DNA of 64,000 nt from Aldrovandia affinis (Eukaryota; Chordata; Actinopteri; Notacanthiformes; Halosauridae), in contig JAINUG010000007.1 of assembly GCA_029706075.1 (NCBI GenBank), positions 4,243,001 to 4,307,000 of the forward strand, in the 5' to 3' direction. Below the pieces are notes generated by a model, which saw only the letters and a list, made by a program, of their open reading frames with translations, was not told where the DNA came from and did not search any database. This document shows positions 55,565 through 64,000 of the stretch, one piece after another. Each line of letters starts with the position of its first letter. The first letter of the stretch is position 1. A program made the translations under genes and the position numbers.

Positions 55565-58500
55565 TTAAGCCCGTAGTATGAGTCAAAATTTAAGTCTGAA
55601 AAACTCACAGCTCACTGATTGCCCCTTTGACTAAAAGCTTTGTTTACACAAGTCGGAGCTTGGCTTCTCTGATGTCATCTAAGCAGAGTTTGGAAAAAAA
55701 ATATGTTTGTGAGATATTCCTGCTTTAGAAAGACTTGCTTTTCAGTGTTACTGCTTGAAACGTGCGCCTCTTGTCTCTGGCACTGATGGTAATGCGGTGA
55801 ACAGTACTCACTGACTTAGTCACGAAAATATCAAATTAATTCTCAAGTTTTCAGTTAAATACATGTCAATAGATCACTGTTGGGGATGACCCCCACTGAT
55901 AATGTTAAGTTAGTCTGTCACAGTGAAGCTGCAATGAGGTTCCTTGAGATTCAGGGGAGAGAAGCTGGACTGGGACTTCTTAACCTCAAGGGCCTCACAG
56001 AGAAGCTAATGCCCTCCCCCCCTTGACCACACGCCACACCAAAACGCTCAAGTGCATAATCTGTGCTGCCTGTGAGATATCGGGCACGGGACGGAGCCCC
56101 GACCCTTTTTTACAGCCATCGTAACAGCTGTCAGATAATGAGGGGAGAGAAGATGACCCTAATGAGAGGGTTATCTGTTAACTGCAATTAGTGGAACATT
56201 TGAGGTGAAAAACACCCATGGGATGTGCTGTCTGACAGTATAGTCAGGGGCTGCAACAGATCCAGCGCAACTGCAGTCCTTCTGGAGGGCCTCATTGACT
56301 TTCTACGGCCGCTTCCATCACGGCCCATGTGTAGACTAAGAAAACCATCCCCCTCAAATCACCCCCCACCCCCTGCAGAGCCTGGTCCCCCTTTATTCAA
56401 TACAAAACTGTGTGGCTTGAAAAACATGGTGGGCCAGTTGGCACTCACTGTCAATCTATTCTCCGTTCTCTATCTCTATTCTCAAAGTCATTAATCATTC
56501 TTATGTTCTTTGGTATAGTTTATGCTTGCTTAAGGTTTATGGTGTTATAAGGCTGATGTTGTCCTAGAGTATGCTCGGTTAGTGTAACAGTATTTCACGA
56601 CACGTAAAAGCTTACGCGCATCAATCGCCAATCAACTGTGAAGCTCCTGCTCCTGACGATGCCAGATTCAGCAAGTAAGACCGTTCTAACGCTCGTACTG
56701 TACACGAGCCCTCCAGTATACACAGCAAAACAGCTTCATACTGGTCTCTCCTCCAGCTGATTGCACATAATGGATCTGCATCACTGAGAGGTGTTCAGGA
56801 GATAGGAGGGCTTTGCCCCTTAACCTCCGTAAGATGGACAGGGGTTGCAGGTATGAGGCATTCTTTCATGTGTTTGCTTGTTTTGTGATCAAGGCAGAGC
56901 AAGGATGTTTGCCCAGCAAAAAAAACAACATTGCCTACGCTCTACTATGAAATGATTACAATTTGACGACGTTGCTTCAAATGACATAAAATTGAAGGAA
57001 TGTTATACAGTGATCTGGCGTTATAATGTTTTTTTTTAGAGGGTTGTGTAGAACTGAATTAATAATGTGGGGTGGTATTCTCAGACCTGGCTGAAAAAAT
57101 TAATGGATTCAAATATTGCAATATACATTTTTCTATATTGTATGATGGCATCATACTGTAGCTGGCTTGTGATGGTGTCCACAACATTGACAAAGTTGCA
57201 AGCGATGTGACATAACTCCCATGGTATTTATCACACTAACAGTGCATTTTGCCTTTAGCGTCCCTTCCCATTTAACAGCATCATAATCAACACCACAGGC
57301 ATTAGTCACTGTGCATGTGGCAAGCAGAAGTGAACACCACTTTGTATGAAGTGAAAGTCTTTGTGTGAAGACTTTTCTTATTTCTCGGTAGAACCAACTG
57401 GGGAAACGTGATGCAGTGTGTAATTGTAATTCTGGTAAAAAAATGAAAAGGAAGGGGACGCCCAGATGGCCACACTGTTTGAGACCTGGCCTCTCTTCCC
57501 CCGGCTGAACTCTTTCTCTCTCTCTCTCTCTCTCTCTCATACGCAAAGAAATTTAGAAAAATGCACTGCCGTAATTGGGAGAATTTAATGAACTTTCAGT
57601 TAAGGATGGTTAAAATTCGAACCTCTTTTTTTCTAATCTTTGTATCTCTCAGTATGGCTCTGTAATTATAAATAGAGAAGGATAGTACTGCTAATCTCTA
57701 AGATAAAATAATAATAATAATAGCAACAACGATAAAGAAACAACAATATAAAGTAGTGTATGCTGCAGTAGCCTGCTCACTGGACCTCAGACTATGTTAC
57801 CATACGCTGACACATACTGTGCCAGTGGTACTGTGGGGCCCTCTCCTAACATCACTGATAGTTTTTCATAATTGTATTTATTTCATTCCATTACTGCCAT
57901 GTCTTTGAATTGTGGAATGGATATTCTAAACTTAAAAATAATTTCATTTTAATTCTATATATATTTCACAATGGAGTAGAAAGTGCATCTCTGTGTCAAC
58001 CTCGCCTATCTTGCTGTGACTATATAGTCTTTTCTCCTTTGGCAGCCGTGACTTTTTATTTTGGCCTTTCCCAATGGTCAGGCTGTAGTTTCCATAGTTG
58101 GATCAGGATCTGCCTCTGCTTTGTATCTCTGACGGTGAAGAGATATTTGGCCAAAATGTAGTCATGTTTTATGGCTGGTCTGGTTGCATTGGCCCAGTGT
58201 TCAAAATAAGAGTTTTGATTCTCATTCTTACAGACTTTCCCCCGCTCCTGTCTGTTTCAGGATTGTGGATTTAAAGTTGTGCGGTTGTTGCTTTCCGTTC
58301 ACCTTGCCTTTCCCTCTTCTTTCACACTTCGCTGTTCCTGTGTTAGTCTTAAAAGTATTATGGTGTGTTTTGAAACTTTAAAAAAAATGTCTGAACCTTT
58401 TGTGGACTGCAATACAAGAACAGCCACTCCCCTTTAGTCAGTCGGCCATGGATCATGATTCTCAAGCCTTCTTGGACAGCAGGGTCTGATGTGACAGCTT

Positions 58501-59595
58501 TGAGGGGTTGTATTCAATGGCTTAGCTATTATGTTTGTCCATTTCTGTTTTCTATATTCAGTATCAATCTGTTTTTTATACCTGTTGTTTTCTTGTAGAC
58601 CCTAACCTCAACTACAACATCCTGGAGAAACGTGTGTTTATCAGGCATTCAGGGTTTTGATTTGGTGTAGATGTGTATTGATTTAAAGGCCCAAAAGCCT
58701 TTGTGTGTGTGTAAGATTGAAAAGGCCACACCTCTTCTTCAATAAACTGCATTTGGTGCAGAAATTACAGTAATGTGTAACACAATACTGTCGTTACTGT
58801 GAGATAAGTTGGTATGACCAGTATCTCATAGCTCATTACCTGCAGTGTTTATTTTATACAACCTTCTTTTCCCATCTCAAGGGGGTGACTGTACTGTAGA
58901 TATAGATATTGGACTGTAGTTAAACTGGAGATAAGATACCATACTGTATTTCAAGTAGAGATATGTCACTGCACAGTGGTTACAATGAAGATAAGTTACT
59001 CTACATAAAGCAGATTTAAGATATTGTGCTATAAGTAAGGCAGCGATGTCATGTACTGTAGTTCACGCGGGGAGAAGTCAGTGTAGTGCATGGGTCTTGG
59101 TCTGTAGGATTGCAGCTGTACAGTAGGCAGTGCTCGTTGCAGATGCCTTCAGTGGCCGTCTTACATCACGGTGTAATAAGAGGTGCTTGACTCAGGCAGC
59201 GGTAAACAAACAGAGATGTAATCGAGCAGCTGGCTCTGCTGACTTTGCTCCTGAGAGAGGGGGAGAGAGAGAGACTCACAGCCAGTCAGGTGACTGTCTG
59301 ATCTTACGAACCGCAGTGACCTCGTAATAACCCCCTGCACCTCCCTCGTTGATCTCTAATGAGCGGCTGAGGATACAGTGAAGGGCCAGCCTGGGCACAT
59401 TTTTTGCATTCTGGAATTCAGTGTGTTCAATCTTTTCCTTAAAATTACACGTTTGTTTTGTTATAGCCATTTTAAGAATCACCCCTACGGATTGGCAGGG
59501 TATCTGGCTAATTCCAAGTTTGAAACCAATGTAACAGTGTGCAAACCTGCTATGCATCTTGCCCCCACACGTAGTGATGCAGATGGTTTGGGAGG
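55565..59595. other. Intronic DNA, no element firmly recognised
   Basis: A (CT)n tract lies at 57513-57538. The block 58303-58427 repeats 52308-52433. Open frames such as 57151-57546 minus contain only the CT translation and no domain. Confidence 0.4.
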
Positions 59596-59599
59596 CGAG

Positions 59600-59850
59600 G
59601 AATAATCCACGTTGGCAATCTACAAAACTTGGTTGCATTTTGGGGACACCGAGTCTTCAAATCTACCATCAGATGCCGCCTCCATTCCAATGGGCTTTTT
59701 GGAAAGGTTGTCAGAGAAAAGGCTCTATTAAGAGAAATAAGCATCTGGAGTTTGCTAAAAGGCATTGGAACTCCAATTAGAACCGAGTGTATTGGTAATG
59801 TGAGACCAAAATGGAGCTTTTTTGTCATGCACTCACAGTAGGTTTTGCAT
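59600..59850 (+). pseudogene. Tc1-like transposase fragment (second HTH to first Asp)
   Basis: The plus-strand frame contains WGHRVFKSTIRCRLHSNGLF, then GKVVREKALLREI. A shifted frame adds KHLEFAKRHWN, and a third gives CETKMELF, corresponding to the decayed first catalytic motif. This is the helix-turn-helix to catalytic-domain junction of a fish Tc1 group. No TIR pair could be assigned with confidence. Confidence 0.65.
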
Positions 59851-60661
59851 TGAAATAAGAACACTTACAGTGGGTATAGAAAGGGTATTCATCCCCTTTT
59901 TTCACATTTTATTTTCTTACTTCATGGAATCAAAATGGATTTACAGTTTTTTACGATTGCTATAAAGCGTTTTTCAATGCTTTTAACACTTATCCTAAAC
60001 TCTTAACACACCAACACACCTACCACACACAACTGGCAAAACGGTTAATTTCATGCTCAAAATCACACATTGTAAACTAAACACCAACACAAATGTTCTA
60101 AATACAAGAATACACTAACACAATACACTAAGTCTACCAAAACACTGCAAACATGTCTCAAAATCAAATAATTCTTCCAAAACACATGTTCTCTTCCAAC
60201 AGGAACATTTAGTCAATCAGAGCACAATGTCATAAAAAACACTAACAGCAGATGGAATTACAGAAACTGCATTACTTTACATGTGTCAGTTCTACCCTTA
60301 TACAATAGACAATATATTGTATTGAACATAAATTGTCTTTTGTACTGCAGTTTCTTTTGAACCCTCTCTACATTTTTATTTTGTTGTGTTTAGTAAATGC
60401 ATGCATTTTGTTTCTTTTTTTGCAAACATTCAATACCAAAAGTGAATGACCCATCTCAGAGTAGCTTTATAGAATGTACAGTTTATGAAAAAAAGAAGAC
60501 AGTAAGTGACAGAACTGCTGCATTAAAGGCTATATTTGCAATGGGAAATTACTGCAAGAGAACAAAAATAGGCAATATAGTAGCTGCTGGTCACCATTGT
60601 GTGAAAATACAAAATATACAAACAGAAAAAGGCACAGAAGAAATAAAAACAGAAAAATACA

Positions 60662-60760
60662 AAGTCAATCAATCAATCAATCAATCTTTATTTTTGTATA
60701 GCGCCATTTACAAACAGGTTGTCACACAGCGCTTCACAATTGGCATTTTCCAGAGGGAAT
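60662..60760 (-). repeat. LINE-tail-type repeat nested in the transposon
   Basis: (CAATC)n followed by 'tttatttttgtatagcgccattt' and 'cacagcgcttcaca'. In antisense this is AGCGCTGTG...GGCGCTATACAAAAATAAA, the same tail pattern as at 15.76-15.84 and 34.11-34.16 kb. Confidence 0.65.
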
Positions 60761-61523
60761 CAAAAAACCAGAAAACCATTAAAAGTCCTCTTCTAATCTT
60801 CTCATCCACATCACACCTTATATCTTCTCTGGCAAGGCACCTTGGGAAGAATCTTTTGGCATGCCTTATCCACCCCTGACAGTGTTCAGCTGTGATGTCT
60901 TGGCATGCAGCATCCATTGCATCCAGGAGGGACATTTGGTCGTATGGACGATGATCTCCAGGCTGAAAAAAACTCCTCAATGGGGTTGAGGAAAGGGGAG
61001 TAAGGGACAAGGAAAAGGGACATCATTCTTGGATGGGCATCAAACCAGGCTGTGACTGCACGGGAATGGTGGAATGCCACATTGTCCCATGTGATCACAT
61101 ATATTGGCAAGTGGTCCCCCACCTGTCCCCTTTCTGCCTCCGGCACCAGTCTTTCGTGCAGGTCTTCTAAAAACAGGAGAAGTCTGGTCGGTGTTGTAGG
61201 GGCCAATCTCACATTTGTGCAGGAGCGCACCATTGTTGGAGATTGCATATGGCACCAGCCTCTCTGAATGATAGCCCATGGTTAATGACATGGTCTATGA
61301 TGGTAGCTCTTATCTCATCTGTTACCCTAGCTCTGGCCCTTCTTTGAGCGCCACCACACATTCTAACTGCTCTCCTTCTACCTTGTCCTCGTCCAGCCAT
61401 TCCTCTCCCTTGTCCTTGTCCAACTCCTCTCCCTTGTCCTCGTCCAGCCATTCCTCTCCCTTGTCCTTGTCCAACTCCTCTCCCTTGTCCTGGTACTCGT
61501 CTTCCTCTCCCTCGTCCAGCCAT
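60708..61523 (-). pseudogene. IS630/Tc1-type transposase with Arg-Gly-rich N-terminus
   Basis: Minus strand. The N-terminus (61330-61523) is an imperfect repeat of GRGQGRG/MAGRG units over about 50 residues, followed by TDEIRATIIDHVINHGLSFR, the start of a helix-turn-helix. It then jumps to ISNNGALLHKCEIGPYNTD, so most of the DNA-binding domain and the first catalytic Asp region appear deleted. The second Asp (VITWDNVAFHHS, D at 61084-61086) and the Glu (NPIEEFFSAW, E codons 60973-60978) are about 35 residues apart, fitting a DDE_3-type catalytic domain. A frame change near 60960 precedes SLLDAMDAACQDITAEHCQGW and RHAKRFFPRC, the C-terminal block. The copy is inactive. The RG-rich tail could add non-specific nucleic-acid binding (inference). 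Confidence 0.82.
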
Positions 61524-62329
61524 TCTTCTTTCTCTCTTTCTGTTGCTCTATATTGTTCTTTGTCCACACAAGATCAGCCCAAAGAGGTCCCCTTTTTATA
61601 CTATATGGTCATGCGATTGAAAGAGCTTCAACACCTGAGTATGTTTCCTAGACGGGAATCCGCTGTGATTGATCTATTTGCATATCTTCAATCAGCTGTT
61701 TCTCAATAGCAATGAAAAAAAATACAGCACATATATTTGTGTTTCAAACTACAATGTGAACTGCTGTTCACTTCAACTTTAGCCTATAAATTGGGTTTAT
61801 AACAAGGTTATCTGTTTTGACATACAGTGTGAAAGCATTTGTCAATTTGGCAGTAAAAATCCATTGTTTTGGTCTTGGTTGAGCTTGTGTGTAAAAGAAG
61901 TTCAACCATTTTTAAAATGTGTTAACTGTATGCATTTTGTGTCAAAGGAACAAGAAATGTGTTAATTGTATAGCCCACACAGACTGATGTTGTGCTAACT
62001 GTGTTAAGAGTTTTGGAAATGTGACTACAGAACTGAAAAAAAGTTGATAGCAATTGTAAAAAACTGTAATTGGACATTCTTCCCACTGATCAACACAAAA
62101 TGCTCTATAATGTAAAATAAAAAAACAACTCTAAAGCTTTTTGCACAATTGTGACAATAATATAAAACTATTTTAACAAAATATTGAGCAATCGTTTTAG
62201 TATAAAATAATATAATTTTCTACTTTTTTGAGCATACAATATAGCTAATTACCCTACTGGAAATTTTATTAGATCTTTCTTTGCTGATCTTTATTAAGGG
62301 TGTGAATAACTTTGGAGGGTACTATATAT

Positions 62330-62975
62330 CTATACACACCGATTAGTATTTCTCTGAGCACATTCAGAGTGATTTTCTTATATAGTAGCACTCCAACAAT
62401 GAAGTATTTGAACCCAATCAGTGCTATTCTAAAAATGATACACAGGTTAAGGCTGAGATGGAGTACTTGAAAATAATTGATTAGCCAGTTTTCCAGTGCT
62501 GCTGGTAAATAACGACAGACCGTTATTACTATGGTTACATTATTGTTCTCAATGTGAAAGCGCCATTGGTCTCTGTGGGTGTGTTGAGAAGCTGTGTGGA
62601 AGTACAGACTAGAAGTGCATGTGTCCACGTGTGTGTGTGTGCATGTGTGTGTTTGTCTATGCATTTCTAGCTATGTATGTCTGTGTGATTTTGTTTGTTT
62701 TGTGTGTGTTTGTGCATGTGTATGTGTGTGTGAGAGAGAGTGTTTTTATGCATTTCTTTGAGTGTGTATACATGTGTAGATGTATGTGTAGGTCTGCAAA
62801 CCTGCTAGGCCTATATATTGTAGTAATCATTGCATTGTTTGGCCAGGCAGGCAGCATATGTGTTCACAGATGATTCTCAGGAGTGTGGAAAAGCAGACCG
62901 TTAAACTGAGTGTCTTGAGAATTGAACCTTTTTTTTTGTAGGTTATAGGTTGCTCTTGTTAGGTAAGCTTGTAAC
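62330..62975. other. Intronic DNA with TG-rich tract
   Basis: Degenerate TG-rich microsatellite at about 62624-62800. Cys/Val-rich open frames over it are repeat translations. Confidence 0.6.
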
Positions 62976-62980
62976 AGGTA

Positions 62981-63762
62981 CCGGTAACTGCCAAAATGAA
63001 GGAAACACCAACATATAGTGCCTTAATAGGGCATTGGGCTACCACGAGCTGTCAGAAGAGCTTCAGTGTACCTTGGCATAGATTCTACAAGCACCAGATG
63101 CCTTTCACCATGGGAAAAAAGTACTCGGGACTTTAGATTTCTTTGGCATGTGCCACACATGCACTTGTCCGCTTGTTGAGAACATTTTTTTCCACTGCTC
63201 AGTAGACCACTGCCTGTATTATTTTCACTACTTACTTGTAATAAGAGGTTTATGCACTGCAACCAGACCTTAGTATCCCTCTGTGTGAAGTTCTTGATGG
63301 ATGGTTCTTGATGAAACTGCCTGTTCACGCTGTAGATTGATATTTGCAGTCAACTGATTCGACTGAGTTGCTCGTCTGTTTTGTCTTGCATCTCGAACCA
63401 GTGCACTGAAATCACAGTCAAGGAGTATGCACTTTTGACCACAGTTGCCCCTAGTTGATGATGTCTTTCCCTCAGATTTCCATGCCAGCATCACATTAGC
63501 CTCTGTTCCTCATTAAACATCAGTGAGTTGAGCAGTCTTCATCACTGAAGCTCCTGCCCAGCACGCCACAACAATCACCTCTTTTTCAAAGTCACTGAGA
63601 TCTCTTCTAGCCACGGCAGCCAAAAATAATGGGCAACTGTGCCTGCCCAGGATTTTTACACATTACCCTAAGCATGATGGGATACTAATTGCTTAATTAA
63701 CTCAGCAGTACACTTTGTATCCCTTATTTGTATGTCTTTCATTTATTTTGGCAGTCACCTGG
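62981..63762 (-). mobile_element. Tc1-like element, internally deleted (family B, copy 2)
   Basis: Left end CCGGTAACTGCCAAAATGAA and inverted right end CCAGGTGACTGCCAAAATAA, with TA at 62979-62980 and about 63763-63764. Minus-strand frames contain DARQNRRATQSNQLTANINL, then SSRTIHQELHTEGY, the second helix-turn-helix of a Tc1-like transposase. They lead directly to a short EQWKK-like piece and a C-terminal remnant also seen in 50429-50958. The catalytic core is largely deleted. Confidence 0.75.
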
Positions 63763-63837
63763 TATGTTGACTACAAAAGGCAAGTCTAAAAGCACATTTA
63801 AAAAACAAAAATGATTTTACGATCTGGTGGTACATTT

Positions 63838-63960
63838 TACATTTTTACATTTTAAGCATTTAGCAGACGCTCTTATCCAGAGCGACTTACAAGATGTGCA
63901 TTAATACAAGGTAAGAACAATCATAGTTAGCGTGGTGGTGGTGGTGGTGGTGGTGGTGCG
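63838..63960 (-). repeat. SINE tail (antisense) followed by (GGT)n
   Basis: 'ttagcagacgctcttatcca' and 'gagcgacttaca' are the antisense of the fish SINE/L2-type tail. A (GGT)n microsatellite lies at about 63930-63958. The element may continue beyond the window. Confidence 0.7.
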
Positions 63961-64000
63961 AAACACATGTTTTTTGGTCAGGATATTGACGGAGATAGTA

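Larger units (their letters stand above)
59944..62066 (-). mobile_element. 2.1-kb TIR DNA transposon, IS630/Tc1-type
   Basis: Ends CAGTTTTTTACGATTGCTAT and, inverted, CAGTTTTTTACAATTGCTAT, flanked by TA at 59942-59943 and 62067-62068. The transposase lies on the minus strand and is broken. A LINE-tail-type repeat with (CAATC)n is nested at about 60662-60760. Subterminal sequences contain repeated 'aacac'/'gtgtta' words. Confidence 0.88.
59869..62325. mobile_element. Possible older TIR repeat hosting the 2.1-kb element
   Basis: The left edge 'cagtgggtatagaaagggta...ttcatcccc' and the right edge 'gggtgtgaataactttggagggtactat' are imperfectly inverted. They resemble the ends of a common Tc1-type fish repeat. 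The 59944-62066 element would have inserted into it. The match is imperfect and the ends are approximate. Confidence 0.35.

Noticed and set aside
60397-60879. 160-codon plus-strand frame
   Set aside because: It runs through transposon subterminal DNA, the CAATC repeat and antisense transposase. No coherent domain is seen.
61278-61709. 143-codon Ser/Pro/Leu-rich plus-strand frame
   Set aside because: It is the antisense shadow of the Arg-Gly-rich transposase repeat on the minus strand.
1-64000. Multi-gene novel system (operon, defence island, gene cluster)
   Set aside because: The window is vertebrate, with one host exon. All other coding traces are transposon relics that do not form a functional set.

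Overview
The window is vertebrate nuclear DNA, almost certainly from a teleost fish. It is AT-rich and gene-poor, with long dinucleotide microsatellites, and it carries a typical fish load of transposons: Tc1-like elements, hAT, pogo/Tigger, a piggyBac fragment, a chromodomain Gypsy element, a CR1-type LINE and tRNA-derived SINEs. I cannot name the species. No bacterial, phage or plasmid gene organisation is present.

Only one host gene is supported. Positions 46894-47035 are the first coding exon of a quaking (QKI) orthologue, a STAR-family RNA-binding protein. The exon encodes the N-terminus and the QUA1 dimerisation segment and ends at a GT donor in phase 1. It is preceded by about 0.7 kb of relatively CpG-rich promoter/5' UTR sequence. 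I found no second exon, so 47036-64000 is read as the 5' part of a long intron 1. Positions 1-46180 are upstream intergenic DNA.

Upstream region, left to right: a 1.6 kb non-autonomous hAT element with 8-bp target duplications and a 150-bp-arm palindrome (982-2564); an open piggyBac transposase segment (about 3772-4065); a duplicated (CA)n locus (5207-5428); a degenerate Tc1-like N-terminus (about 5790-6000); TC/GA repeats; a 956-bp hAT copy with a BED zinc-finger relic (8384-9339); antisense SINEs (13.7-16 kb); a retroelement-like patch with a hammerhead-ribozyme-like motif (21.7-23.5 kb); a three-layer nest of SINE, CR1 LINE and SINE (23.5-24.95 kb); a complete Gypsy chromovirus with nearly identical LTRs (25263-31258) inserted at the edge of a Tc1-like element (31263-32772); further Tc1 relics (34.7 and 38.2-38.8 kb); a Tigger-type element (39884-40492); and a second, inverted copy of the 0.95-kb hAT element (44216-45161).

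The qki intron holds two members of one Tc1-like family (50429-50958 and 62981-63762), a 25-bp minisatellite, a PIF/Harbinger-like element (51247-51963), a 222-bp hAT-like MITE (53236-53457), LINE and hAT fragments, and a 2.1-kb TIR element whose broken transposase has an Arg-Gly-rich N-terminus (59944-62066).

No intact transposase or polyprotein was seen. What the window mainly shows is the order of repeat insertion around the promoter and first intron of a developmental splicing regulator. I found no previously undescribed multi-gene system. The items most worth checking are the hammerhead-like motif, the microsatellite that arose between two hAT copies, and the Gypsy LTR pair whose differences are nearly all indels.
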